Notes under the pieces: generated by a model
Told to the model about the DNA's origin: nothing
What the model saw: the letters and a program-made list of their open reading frames with translations, nothing else
The model's database searches: none
Assembly (NCBI RefSeq): GCF_040412425.1
Contig: NC_089782.1
Span: 27,148,280-27,212,279 of the forward strand
DNA length: 64,000 nucleotides
Origin: Macrobrachium rosenbergii
Taxonomy: Eukaryota > Arthropoda > Malacostraca > Decapoda > Palaemonidae
Direction of reading: 5' to 3'
Part shown: piece by piece, positions 25,902-38,705 of the stretch
Numbering within the stretch: position 1 is the first letter of the stretch
Layout of the letters: each line of letters begins with the position of its first letter
Made by a program: the position numbers and the translations under genes

Positions 25902-26217
25902 GATGGATTTATGGAATGTCTCTCTTTACTGATGGATTTGATGAGGAACACTGAATTTAGTATTCTTTTTTTCTTTATTTATCAGAAGCCTATAAGTCTA
26001 TTTTGGTTAATGATGAGCGAACACTGAAAAATAGTCGATGTAGGGATAAAATTGCAGAGTCGCCTTTTTTGCCACATCTCTGTTCCTTGTCCCAATCTGT
26101 CCCGGATTTTGCGCGTCTTGTTTCATTCAGAATGCACTATAATCGTCGCATTTTCGATGCTGGTTGGATTAAAAATGCTTTCCTTAAGAGAGTTTTTGAG
26201 CACTATTAATCTAGAGG

Positions 26218-26241
26218 TAGAGAGAGAGAGAGAGAGAGAGA
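26218..26241. repeat. (GA)n microsatellite
   Basis: A short pure GA run. Confidence 0.95.
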
Positions 26242-27714
26242 ATAGGAAGGCTAGCTAAGAATGTGTATTTTCATTGCACACAAAATATCTTTTAATCTAA
26301 CGCAGTTTACAGTATTGTATCAATAGGGTGGATGCAAATCAGAATTGTCGCAAAACAATACGATCGCAGAGAAAGTAACTTTGTAAGCGAGCTCAACAGA
26401 TGAAAAGAAAATCCTGTAAAAATGTGAACGCTTCCACCTTGTTAACTCCCCGAACCACTCTCACATTTCCCAGAAGAAATGCAAACAGCTGGAACCAAAA
26501 TAAGCACAGACGTTTTAATCAACAACGGAAAAGGTTCATTTTCCAAGAAAGAACAACAAAGAAGCAACGGTAACAGAAGCGAGACGAAATAAAGAAGAAA
26601 TACAATGGAAAATCAACAGGAAAGATTGTTTCCGGTGGGATAAAGGGTTGTGTTTGAGAAAGAATTTCGGTAATGTTTCATTTTGCCCTTGCACAATTGT
26701 TTACGCTGGATATGTTGGCGAAATGCAAAGAGCAAATCACACGCGTTTTCGGGAATTTTTAGCTCCTTGCTTGCAAAATTTTCAGGACCCCTGACACCTC
26801 ACACAAAGTGGAGGCTGGAGGTGTAGGAAGGAAGAGGGGGGGGGATGGGACTGGTTGCTTTTATCCGTAATTGCACTGGGTTTGTTGCTTGTCGCTTGGA
26901 TCTTGAATATCCATTTTTTGATGTATTAGAGCTAAAAATTCTCCTTCCTTCCTTCCAATGCCTGCTATTTCTCTGCTCTTGCTGGTCTATGCAGAATTCT
27001 CCAGACTGTTTCTCTCCTGAATTACATTGCTTTTTATCAGGAACTTCCGTTTGTCTTACCTGGGCCACTTCTGGCGTCACTTGGCCCTGACGATAAATTA
27101 CTTTCTCGCCAAGACGGAGTCACGCAGCGCCAGTGTTCAAGCGTTGTCTTCCGTGTGAGGTTGAACGGATTGGATCATAATAACTCAAATATTTGCTGAA
27201 TAATGTAAAACAGCTTGACGTACATTGACTAGTGTTCGTATGCAATCCATTCAGTTTATTTTTAACTGAGATAATTTTCTTATCTTAGGCGGACGGGGGA
27301 ACTTTAGTAACGTGCATGGCAGTTTGGGACTTTCATTTCCACATCATACAGTCCAGTTATGATTCTAATTTCGAAATTCTCGAATTCACTCTAGGTCACA
27401 GTCCGAGGGAGAAACAATAAAAACAAAAATCATATGAACAACACACAAAAACATGAAAGCAACACTACATGATAAAGTGTGTCTAAGGAATGACGGCGCT
27501 CTTTCACATACTGTAGGAACCTGGACTCCCGAACGAATTTCTTCGGACCTGTCAGAAAGTTTGGGAAATAAAATCCAATACCGAAAGATCTATGAATGTC
27601 GTGGGATTCTTTCCCTGCCAAAGTCTATTATGTCACTCGTGTCATGCTTGCTGGGAAAGTTGTCGAAGAGTGAAAGAAAATTGCAGTGATTTGAAGGTTA
27701 GAAGAAGACGATGG

Positions 27715-27716
<2 letters not shown>
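26242..27716. other. spacer, no gene seen
   Basis: A-rich then mixed sequence with a G8 tract near 26837. Open frames at 26799-27090 and 27430-27690 on both strands overlap each other and match no family known to me. Confidence 0.45.
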
Positions 27717-27794
<78 letters not shown>

Positions 27795-27905
27795 CGGGGA
27801 TCAAATGTCCCTAAGTGCATTACGCGTGACTGAAATTTCGGTCATTGCGCGTAATGACTGATTACGCATGTTAGCTGTAACATATGTATATATATATATA
27901 CTGTA

Positions 27906-27978
<73 letters not shown>

Positions 27979-28093
27979 TCTATATCCTGGAGATCAAATG
28001 TCCCCTAAGTGCATTACATGTGATGACTGAAATTTCAGTCATTACGCATGTGTTGTTACATATTGACTGTAACATGTATATATATATACTGTA

Positions 28094-28172
<79 letters not shown>

Positions 28173-28191
28173 TATATATACTATATATATA
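27717..28191. repeat. duplicated (AT)n cassette with palindrome
   Basis: Three long AT runs (27717-27791, 27889-27976, 28076-28191) alternate with two copies of a roughly 100-bp segment (27792-27888, 27977-28075). The segments share GATCAAATGTCC, AAGTGCATTAC, GACTGAAATTTC and CTGTAACAT. The second copy contains the perfect 18-base palindrome TGACTGAAATTTCAGTCA (28024-28041) with further imperfect arm pairing outside it. The first copy has the palindrome with substitutions. Confidence 0.9.
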
Positions 28192-28969
28192 TCACAATCT
28201 CAGAGATTTTAACTCGTCACTCAAAAGTTATCCATCATTTGTTTTCAAAAAAGTATTTCTGAAAGCCCTCCTCCTTAGAAATAAATTGACAGTCCATTGA
28301 GATTTTCATCTACTTAGCTGTTCGAATCGCAGAGTAGTCAGCCCTGAGATTTCTGAGAAATAGAAAGTGCGAGTAAAATCCGGATTCTAAATTTTATCCG
28401 GCAGACTAAGAAGGTTTTTAGCAGCCAAACCTCACTTTCCTTTATTTCCAAATAATTCTAACATTCAGTGCGTTCAGTTTCATATGTCTTGTGTAGATAC
28501 TAGCTCAGTCATTTTGATTCCCGTTCAGAACTGATGAGAATGACATGGATGCATGTACCAGATTCTAAAATCTCTTGGTCGAAACCATCCATGTGCAGAA
28601 TGTATCATAAATAAATTTATCATAATGTTTTTCTGCTGGTAGTAGCCATGTCAAGAAAATATCTGTACGGCATTCATGAGTGACTGTCATAGATTTTCCA
28701 TACAAGTCATCGCTCACACCCAGTTCCTAGTCACCCGTTCTGGTCATCCGGTCGACCATTCCATATTAATAGTAGGGTTAAATGGCTATTCCTGTCGTCG
28801 CCTCTTTGATTTGGAATCTTGATCGTATTCCTCCCAAATAGTATATGCAAGAACACGTAAAATAGGAACATTGCACATCTACAAAATGGAGCTAATTTCG
28901 ATGCGCATAAACAAAGATACAATTGACGTTGTTGGACTTCATTCTCACCCGACTTCATAAATGTTGAGT
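28192..28969. other. spacer, no gene seen
   Basis: Unique-looking sequence with short frames only. Confidence 0.5.
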
Positions 28970-29090
28970 TAAGTTAAGTATACCTTAGTTTAACCAGACC
29001 ACTGAGCTGATTAACAGCTCTCCTAAGGCTGGCCCGAAGGATTAGATTTATTTTACGTGGCTAAGAACCAATTGGTTACCTAGCAACGAC
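28970..29090 (-). mobile_element. tRNA-derived SINE, copy 3 (truncated)
   Basis: Only the distal body is present (TTTAACCAGACCACTGAGC through TTGGTTACCTAGCAAC in + strand reading). The tRNA-like head is missing because the match stops abruptly near 29088. This is the 5'-truncated form expected of incomplete LINE-mediated insertion. Confidence 0.85.
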
Positions 29091-29509
29091 GAAGCAGATT
29101 AGGTTGTTCTTGTTTTTGCAAACTGCACTAAAGATGTCCTCAAAGTCGAAGTGATTTCAGCATAATAAAAATGATAAGAAAAGGTTCCCTTTAGCCAGTT
29201 GATTTAGTCTGGTTGTTCGATCTTCGGTAATTACTCTTTCATTGGCAATTCCTGGCAAAGGTGTATTCGTTGTTATGTCAGTTCTGACGGGTAATTACCC
29301 AGCAGTAATTTTGGTGTGATTGCATTCTTCTCTGTGTTAGTATGAAAGATACGTATTGTACAACCCAACGTCATTGCTTTCATGCGCATTACTTTCATGA
29401 TTAGGATGTTCTGCAATCAGGTAGATGTTGTACCTTGAACGCCCACGTAATTGAAAAACCGGAGATAAGTTTTTAACTGAGGTAGAAGGTATATTTATTT
29501 CAATTATCA

Positions 29510-29512
<3 letters not shown>

Positions 29513-29582
<70 letters not shown>
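29513..29582. repeat. (CT)n microsatellite
   Basis: A pure CT run of 70 bases. It is the last long dinucleotide array before a 25-kb block without any. Confidence 0.98.
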
Positions 29583-29585
<3 letters not shown>

Positions 29586-32500
29586 GAATTTATTTCACTC
29601 ATCATCAGTTCCAGATAAGTGACGCATTTTCTATAACACTGTTTCTGGGATAATTTCTGCGTTGCAGTGGCTGACAGAATAATAAGTGATGTCGCTTTGT
29701 GGCGTCCATGAAGGGTATCTTGACCAAGTTCCCACATGTCTGTTCTGACAGAGTCGAGTTTTTTCCATTTATATTCTTTAACTTATTTTTATTTACATAA
29801 GGATGTTGTGTAAGACTTCTTATAACTGAACTTATCCTTCAGATTGGGTATAATGCAGTATACTCGGCTGCTAGTCAAGAATTTTATACGAGTATAAAAT
29901 TGCAATGTTTTGCAGTTTGCTCGAATGAGTCTTTTTAACACCGTATATATCTAGGAAGAACCAAGTTACGGCCGCCAACATAACCGTCATACGCACAGTC
30001 TAGCTAAACCAATTCACCGTTCCCAGAAAGCGCAACAATGCAAGTTGAAGTTAAGCATCTAAACTTGACCTATAATTATACAGTACCATTGTATCAGTAT
30101 TAGCAGCTGGGGTCTAAGGTCCTCTTTTAGTGGAGAGTTGTATATTGATGAGGTGAATTTCTGAATAAAAACGGGGAGATCTGTAGGTGGTGGCGAAAAG
30201 GAAGTCGTTTCATTGTCGTGGCGTTCGCTTTTTCAACTCGAGCCATGACGAAACTTTGAGTAGACGAGAACGTCAGTATGACCGCTTGAGCTTCCCTTGA
30301 AAATGACGTCGAATTTTCCATGTTATTTTCTGTGTTGCAAATTTCTTGTGCTTTAATAAAAATTGTCCCTATTGCCTATTGCTTTGTTGTTTTGGGTTGC
30401 TATGATGAACAAAGCTAATGGGCTCTTAGTTTATGTTTAACTGCAATCCAAGCAATAAGGCTCTGTTATCATTATGTCTCATGAAGTTGCTTGCCAGAAT
30501 TAAAAATCCGAATAGGAAATGAAATAAAGAAATTTTTCATTTTCCCTCCGGGCAACAAACTATGATGGGGAGGCAAACAACTGTTTTTTTTTTTTTTTTT
30601 TCGGGTGATGGGCGTTGTTCATATAATTGACATACATTCGTATGCAAGGTTTGTTAGACTGTCTGTCGTTGTGAGGCGAAACGAATCATTTTTGTCTTTG
30701 TACATATTTGTGTCTTGCAACAGAAGCAAGCACGCAAGTTGCTCGTAAACTGGATGCAATGCAGAGACGTGTCCTTCCTTGGTTTACAGCACAGTTTGCA
30801 GGAAATGAATGATAAGTCTACTTTTTTATCATTATACTCCCTCCCCCCCGCAGAATGTTTAATTTCCATTCACCAATTTCGTCACTGGGCCTCTCAGATA
30901 ATTTTCTGAACTCTTGGCAGTTTTTTTTTTGTGTGTGTGTGAAAATATAGCATCTTTAAATAAACACATTGACGCACTTCCCCTGCCAAATTCAAACTTA
31001 ATTTTGCTAAAATTTCAGAAACATAATGAAATAATTACTAACATATTTAGGTAGCTCATTATTTCATTATTAATTTCACGTCAATTTTAACCATTCTGCT
31101 CAGTTTGGCTTCTTCATAATTTCTTTGCTTCCAAAAAATTGTTTCGTTTGTTGTGACGTAAGACAGGCTCACGAATATGCATTCCTAAAGTGTCCTTGTG
31201 TCCCAGCCAGTCAGAAGCAGTTTCCTCTTCCTGTGCTTGTAACTGGTGGAGAGCTGTCGAGAAAGATTTCTTTAGGGCATTCGGGAAGTCAGCGGGTTTA
31301 GTCGGGTTTTTTTTCTTTCCTAGTGATCTTGGAGAACAGGAGCCGTATTTATTGAGAGAACGTTGGTGAAGTGTGTCGATAAAGCATTTCCTGTTGGAGG
31401 TTAGTTACGCCAGTATTCATTTCAGTGCTGTGATGTTCCATGACTCTTCATTAGCTTCGTAAGCTTACAAGATTTGAGGAACGGTGACAGGGCGCCAAGG
31501 GTAACCGTTACCGTACTCGTAAGTTGTATTGGTCTTAGGTATAACCAATAACGGTTGATAAAGAAGTCTGTGTACTTGAAACTGATTTCAGCGTGATAGG
31601 GTAAGCTACTTTTACTCATGTTTTGGGAAACCAGATTAGTGTCAAAAATCTGTTGTTCTGTTCAAAACTTTAATAAATATTTGACGACGCGGGGATTAGG
31701 GAGCTTGTCATACTTGTAAGATTAAATCTAAAAAAAATTAAAGGAAAATAAGCTATCATTCATATATTTAGTGATTCATTCCGAAACAGCCTTAGGCTTC
31801 AGGTTACAAGTAACGTGAACGTTATTAAAACTCTAACAGTCTCTCGCTGCCTTCCAGTATTAGCTGTTATGCCTACATGTCTTTGTGCATGTGCTGGACC
31901 ACTTCCGACTGGTTATGTTGCTTTGGTATTCTCAGTATTGGAGGGCTTTCTTTTTTCTTTGAAATGCTTAATACGAAAAGTTTACTAAAGTCGATTGCAC
32001 ATGTTAGATATTTAATCTTTATTGGAACGTCTATTCCCGTTGGTACCGTGTGGCAGGTCTGTGAAAATTTACATTTTTTGATTTCTTGTGTTTTTCCAGG
32101 TTTTACGTGTTAACCTTAAATTCACCCTTTTACTGTCGAACTAATGGAAGGTTTAAATTTAGGGGAATTACAAAAATTTTTCCCTGAAACTACTGTCATA
32201 AAACATCGCTTCGCTTTCCCATAACCACTGTCGTGCAGTTCATGATTAATTTAATTACATGATTGTATAGTATTTTAAATTGAAGGAAACAACCTACAAA
32301 GCTACCATGTGCTGCAACTTGACTCAACAAATTGCTTAAAGGCTTGCCTATTTACTAATGACAATTAGAATGGCTAATTTTCGTAATTTTTTTCATCTTG
32401 AGCTCTGTCCTAAACCCTTGCTGCAGAGAACCATATTTGTAATGCGGTTTTTTATTCAGATTAATAGAGCCTGCTGAGTGACTCATTTGAAATTTCTGGA

Positions 32501-33056
32501 AATCGTTTAGGGTTGGTTGGGTGAATCCTATTTGTTGGGTATCTACTATAGTCTTTGATTAGAATGTTTACAATCTTTTAAACTGAAAACAAATGCTGGA
32601 TTTTGTGATTTCCGTACACTCGTGAACCCTGGGTGGGCTTGCAAGTGTTTAGTTTAGTTGCAACAAAGTTGAATTAATAAAACTGTGTAAGTACTGGTAA
32701 GGTCCTTATGATACAGGAGTAAATTTCTCTGGGATGGGGAAGAGGAGGCCCAAGGCAATTAGTTGACTGAAGGTAATGGTTGAGTCTTATAGTACTTCAG
32801 TTAATAATAAATTAGTTTATTTCGGTCACAGATTTTATTGGTGACTGAAGTTTAGTTTGGGGTGACTTTTGCAAGAATTTTCTAATCTCGGTTTTAGCCA
32901 TTCAAATATTCAGATCTTAGAAATGCTATGTAAATTTAGAGCCATTGAGCTTTTTTTTCTCTCTAAATCTGAAGACGTATTAAAGCAAAGGGCTTTTCTG
33001 ACCTTGAAATATTTTGTATAAAACTGTCAGGTTCAGCATAGTGCGCTTTTTCAACA
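29583..33056. other. microsatellite-free, T-rich sequence, no gene assembled
   Basis: The + strand is T/G-rich with intron-like pyrimidine tracts (for example before the CAG at 32098). Open frames at 30715, 31877 and on the - strand at 30127 are short and unrecognised. There is a T18 tract at 30585 but no element body beside it. Confidence 0.4.
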
Positions 33057-33325
33057 CGTCTTTGATGGTGGGTGTGTTGCTAAAGTGTGTTTGATGGTGG
33101 GTGTGTTGCTAAAGTGTGTTTGATGGTGGGTGTTAAAAGTGTTTTGAAAGGTGTGTTTGATGGATGGTGTGTTGCTAAAGTGTGTTTGATGGTGGGTGTG
33201 TTGCTAAAGTGTGTTTGATGGTGGGTGTGTTGCTAAAGTGTGTTTGATGGTGGGTGTGTTGCTAAAGTGTGTTTGATGGTGGGTGTGTTGCTAAAATGTG
33301 TTTGATGGTGGGTGTGTTGCTAAAT
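33057..33325. repeat. 29-bp minisatellite (9 units)
   Basis: The unit reads TGTGTTTGATGGTGGGTG then TGTTGCTAAAG. Nine units are present. The third is truncated and followed by a short degenerate spacer, and the last five are almost identical. There are no unique spacers, so it is not CRISPR-like. Confidence 0.97.
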
Positions 33326-34531
33326 TGCTGACCATGAGCATGTTCTGCCACTGATTTTGATCATTTGAGCGTAGAGCGTCGAGGATTTTTGTGTACAGGT
33401 TTTGTCCAGAAGTTTTGATTTTGATTTTCTCTTCTTTCATAGTGAAGCCTTTTATTTTGTTTGCCTGTGCTATTCTGTGCTCGTGAGATGGGGAGATATT
33501 AAATCTAGATTAGTACAGTGGTGAGATTCCCACCGTTGAACTGGGATAACTAGAGGTAGCACTGTTGTCAGCTTCATTAAGTCGCGTTTCGAGAAATTTA
33601 TTTAAAAATAGAAATCCTGTATTTGTTCGTTTTCAATGAATAGCACGTTTTAGCTTTAGTATTTTTTGTCAAGTTTCCATTCCTCTTATAGCAACAGATT
33701 AAATAGCTTGGTGTATGTGCTGAAAACTTTCGGATTGAACTGTTGACATTTTATAAATAGCATAGTAGTAAAAAGGCTCTATCTGAATGTTATGTTACAC
33801 GTTCACAAACGAAATGAGGTTTATTTTACTTGTATGAGCCTTTTAGCCTGTTCACCTACTGTCCTGTTGCATATGTAAAAACAAAATTACTGATGGATAA
33901 AAATGTGTAGCAAGGAAAAAAAATTTGGTGTACAGTAGATCTGGATTTATGCTGCCTCGTCCAAAAATTATACAAAAGGAGTGGTCTTTCAGGACAATTG
34001 AACTTTTGAATGTCTTAAATTGTCATCGAGGTTTTGTGGAGACCAGCCAATTCAAAGTTTTAAGTAATGATACTGGTAATTGCTTGAAATAATGCAAATG
34101 CTGCATCTCGTGCAACTGTCAGTTTTGAATTCTTCCCATTCAGCTATTTTAGAAGACTTGATAAAAGCATCCAAAACTCCAGCAGAAGGCTTCTATCTAT
34201 TTTATTCTCTTGTACATGTCACACGAATACCCTTTGCAGTGTCTACCCATGCTTCAGTTGGTTTTAAGTCGATAAATACCTTGATGTAGGCAAAATAAGA
34301 TAGTGTAAATCACCAAGAGAATGTAATCACGAGGTATTTGGAACCTAGTTCTTTGTTGCCGTAGCGAGTGAAGCTAAATGTTTAGTCTATAAAATTTTTT
34401 TTGCAATTTTTTTCTTTCGGAATTTAGTTATCTTTGGTTTGTGGACACAAAAATTTAAACATTAGAGACTATAGTAAAAAAATATAATTCTGAGCTTTGA
34501 TTCTTTCTAACGGATTTTAAATTGTTTCCAG
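33326..34531. other. intron-like T-rich sequence, no gene assembled
   Basis: AT-rich with T>A on the + strand. The frame at 34080-34289 (69 codons) is unrecognised and starts without splice or Kozak support. Confidence 0.4.
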
Positions 34532-34657
34532 GTTGAATTGACGACCAAAGAAAAATTAGATCAAACGTTCCAGAGGACTCCAAAGGATGATGGCCTAGTA
34601 AAGTCTCTGCCAGAGCTGCACTGCGCTACTAGGAATTCACAAAACGTAACGCCGAAC
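34532..34657 (+). CDS. candidate internal coding exon (42 codons), unrecognised
   Basis: An acceptor-like end (TTTTAAATTGTTTCCAG) precedes 34532 and a strong donor-like GTACGT starts at 34658. The 126 bases between are open in phase 0 for exactly 42 codons; an alternative donor GTAACG at 34646 would give 38 codons, also in phase. The translated segment begins VELTTKEKLDQTFQRTPKDD, is charged and low in hydrophobic runs, and its codon texture is unlike the T-rich flanks, where stops come quickly. I do not recognise a family and found no partner exon that clearly continues it. It may be a real internal exon, a 5' UTR exon of a non-coding transcript, or chance. Confidence 0.3.
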
Positions 34658-37600
34658 GTACGTTTTCTATAGATAGAGAAGAAGTAATTCATCCCGTTAA
34701 AAATAGTGTATTCCTGAAAACCAGTATTTTTTTTGGAATCTTGTGTTCATCGGTATGGTTGAAATATTGTTTTTCCTTCAGTTATGAAATAGGCCGTATG
34801 CGAAAAGTTAAACTAAGATTTGGTATGTAGTCATTATATATTGTAGGTGAAAGTACTAGACATCTCAACTGTTCTGAAGGACAAACTTTCCAGTGTTCAA
34901 TTTATTCAAGCTTAAGATTTTCGCTAGTTATTAGGAATTTTGTAATGTTACTTGGGCTGATTTTCCAAGTATTACCCAAAGGTTTTTAACGAAAATGTAA
35001 ATAGGTAACCCTATTGACTAGCCCCAAGAATTTAGTTATGATAGGAACGTTAGTTTTGGGGGAAGAGATTTCGTGGGTGGGAATTCTTCTACCTTACCAG
35101 TGTTTGCACCCAACACTTTTCCCAGTTTATTCACACATTTGCTTTAAATCTTGGCCTGTTTGGCTTTTGGTTAAGTGAAATGTTCTATTGCACGTTCTGC
35201 CAATAGAGCACCTTGTCTTTTAGCTAATATTTCGTCAGTCATTTTTGTTAGGGCCAGTTTTGACAGTAAGGAAAGGTAATAAGTGCTTCAGTTTTTTTTT
35301 AATATTATGAAACAGCCGGAGCTAATAAAACGTTTTGTAAAGATGCTACCAGTGGGATTTTTAAATACCGTGAGTTTGATAACTATTTAGGAGACTGCGA
35401 CTGAGGGTGCAAGTTATTTTTAAAGAGCAGTATATTTTGTTGCAAGAAGTTTGTATTGGCTTGTGGATTTTTGCTTAGTTTTTTTTTTTTCGAAGCCCAA
35501 AAACGGAATTGCCAAGTAGTAATTATATTTTTCCCGATGTATGCACCATGTTTTGATTATTAATGTGTAAGTCTTCAGTTTCTAGAATGAGAGAGGATAT
35601 AACGTGTCATTAGTTTACGGGGGAGGGTCTGACTAGAAATTGGGCATCGACGTACCTCACCGGAGTGACTGCAATGCCTCACCTTACCTCACTGGGCCTC
35701 GTCGGGCTTACAAAGGGTTGAAAGCCCGGACGTTCTTTAGTACTTTCTGGTGTGTACCAACTCTTTAAATAGTAACATAAAAATAAAAGTATCAGCTGCT
35801 ATTTTGAACATATTTTTCCCGTAGAGGTGAACTCTCTTGTAGAAGAAACATGTAGAAAGTTGGACCTGCGTAGGATCGACGCATTATCTGTTAGACTTGG
35901 CAAGTTTTCAAGAATGGCTTCAAATTCGGTTGTCTTGGATAGGATAGTTGATATTTTGTCCTATTTGTATTTAAAATGTAACTCGTTAACTTACCCGCGA
36001 AGAAAGAATTTTGAATAGTTTATTTTAAAAAATGCTCATAAATGAATATATTTGCACCTTGAAAAAGAGAATGGTTATTTTCAAACAAAAATGCAGGCAG
36101 TGTAATTCCATAAATCCTACTTTTACAAAAGTTTAATCTGAAGTGCAGTTAATGATTCCACCATTAATGTCCTTGCTGTGCTTCTAACATTAAAATAATT
36201 TTCGGTTTAATGTTAAAACTTGCTTGAAATCGAAAATTGGAGGGTTCACTCTATAGGTAATTAACATGACATGGTGACTGCGCTAAGTAGAGAATAATTT
36301 GGCAGAATAAGTTGGCACAGTACCCTAAGTAGCCGAAAACTTCTAGGACTTGAAATTCCTAGTAATCGTGACTCGTATCATCTTTGTAATCTTGTGGTTT
36401 AAAATGAATAGAGCAAGCAAATCAGTGCATACTCTGTTGGTTGTATCTCCTCGGCAAGTTTATACCCACTGGTCTCAAACATTTTTCCATGGAAAACATA
36501 TTTTAAGTTTGGTCATTTTGTGAAACGCCCAAATACGGAGCAACTGTGTGGTATTTCAACTGATGAATGAATGAAGAAAGGGAAGGTTACATGACCAAAC
36601 CATGCGGCCGATGTCGACCTCACTTGGAGAAAGCACTGTACTAATGCTTTATTCTACCACGTGTGTATATGAGAACCGTGGCGTCACTAATTTACCCAGG
36701 TGCGCGCTGGCTGACCTGTTCTTTCTAGATCGTGGTTGGACCATGCCCTTGGTGAGGGCCGGTGTCTTGTAGTCGCATAACTGGGCGAGTTAGTATGGGA
36801 TTAGGCTTTCTAGTGAGGTGTTTAGTTAAGGTTCCAGTGAGGTACGGAGTACGGGAGAGGTCCACAGGCCTAGAGAGAAGTTAATCAATGTTTTTTACCT
36901 GGTGAGGGCGTAGAATACCCGTTTTGTTTGTACAAGCGAGTTCCAGGAGGTAATGAATATTTACCGGTATGGTCAAGTGAAAGTCTCATTACTGTACCTC
37001 ACCCTGGGTATGGGTTCCCAAGATTTTGTTCAAACGTATGAATGACGTGTAGCTTATTTGGCGAATTTGGCATGAATTTCAGCTGTAAGTTTTTCAGATT
37101 TGATATATCTTGCATATTAATTTTCATACGGGATCTTGCCGACTCGTACATACTGTAATGTAAAATTAGTGATTTGGTTACTGACTCATTGGTGATGTCT
37201 ACCACTTTTTTTTGTGTAAATGTTTGATATTGGAGGTTAATAAAGAAAAACTAAAACTTGGAAATTTCTTAATTACCTTTGCAGGGGAGTTTGATGATCC
37301 AGTTTTATGGGTCAAGCTTTACCCTATAAACCTGAATTTGAGCAAGTTTTTAAAGATTAATGAATGATAACGGAGATACAGCGTCGATTTTGTTGATCTA
37401 GTCTGCATCTGTCTGTTTAGCATATTTGCCAGATATTCCATTCAATACCTTTCATGTTTTTTTAAATGAATTTCACAAAATTGGCACCTCTTGGAAGTAA
37501 TGTTCGAGCTAGGGGTCCAGCGAGGAATGAGGTGATACTAGGTTTGAAGGAAACTTTTAATGTTTAGACATTTTTAGGGCAGCTGGGTAACACTTTTCTC

Positions 37601-38510
37601 TGCTCCGTTTACGCGTCGATTATTCTGCTCGCTGCTCGCAACTGGCAGCCATCTTCTCATTCGACTTTTACCCCGTGTATTTTGCTCACATTTGTTGTCT
37701 TATTCTTTTCATATCTCTGGTTGTTTGATCTTACTTCCCCAGTCTTTAAACTATTAAGTCCTATTCAGCTTGCCCATAATTTCCTTAAACTTAAGTTTCC
37801 CTCCCACCCAAATTCCAACTCTTGAGAAACTTTTTTTCCCCAAACTCCAACTCTGAGAAACATTTTGTATATTGTCGTAACTATTTGAAAGATTCAACCT
37901 CCATCCATTTGTCTAGTGTTTCATTTAGTGCATAGCTATATTGTCTTGAAGCTTCGTAAAATTTGCGTAGATCTGCATCTCAGCATAAAGTAGAAATTTG
38001 TACTGTAATCCAGTCTGAAAGTTTTTCAGCATCCTCCAACCACTTTGTTGCGCGATGCATGGGAAGGGCCATATTAGACAACATCAACAGTAACTTATTC
38101 GTGGAGAGTGTAAATTTTACGTTTTAATTGGAAATATCAGTGTCGTGGGACCTCAAAGGTTGTTTGTTTGGACGCTGTCAAATATTTTTAACATCAACAA
38201 GGTTCGCCTTTTTTACCAGCCCATTGAGGCTGAGGATACCCAATATTTACGTCGAATAATGAGCAGTGCATTTAATTAAACTAACTCTGGTCACCTTTGG
38301 TATATTTACTATTACTCCCAGTTCCAGTAATCAGACTTACTCTTTCCATACCGTTCAAAATAGTCTAGTTAGCATACGGTACCGTACAAGATTTGTGGCC
38401 CCTTATTTAAATATTCTTGGTGTTGCTCCCAGTTGTCTGCAGCTGATGATATGGTTTCCGAAACGACAAATCCATTTCGATATGAAACTGTTACTCTCGT
38501 TCGTCTTCAA
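34658..38510. other. intron-like sequence with scattered GC-richer patches, no gene assembled
   Basis: It includes a 63-codon frame at 35827-36018 (+) preceded by TTTTTCCCGTAG, which could be an acceptor, but no donor is obvious. G/C-richer stretches lie at 35640-35730, 36600-36960 and 37600-37680. On the - strand near 37654 AAGATGGCTGCC resembles a YY1-type start-site motif and is followed by only 10 codons. None of this is strong enough for a gene call. Confidence 0.35.
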
Positions 38511-38705
38511 GAATTTGTATTGCAGTAAATGACGGGATATCTTGAATTTGTATTGCAGTAAATGGCGGGATATTTTGAATTTGTTGCAGTAAATGACCGG
38601 ATATTATGAATTTGTAATGCAGTAAATGACAAGGTATTTTGAATTTGTATTGCAGTAAATGACGGGGTATTTTGAATTTGTATTGCAGTAATGACGGGGT
38701 ATTTT
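38511..38705. repeat. 33-bp minisatellite (6 units)
   Basis: Six units begin GAATTTGTATTGCAGTAAAT and continue GACGGGATATTTT, with point changes and two short deletions. Confidence 0.95.

Noticed and set aside
33057..33325. CRISPR-like direct repeats
   Set aside because: Units are contiguous without unique spacers and the context is eukaryotic.
37640..37670. YY1-like AAGATGGCTGCC on the - strand as a gene start
   Set aside because: The following frame ends after 10 codons and no donor is nearby. It is noted only in the spacer entry.
38443..38464. CTGATGA ... CGAAAC hammerhead-like core
   Set aside because: The intervening 10 bases cannot form a proper stem II, and there are no flanking helices.
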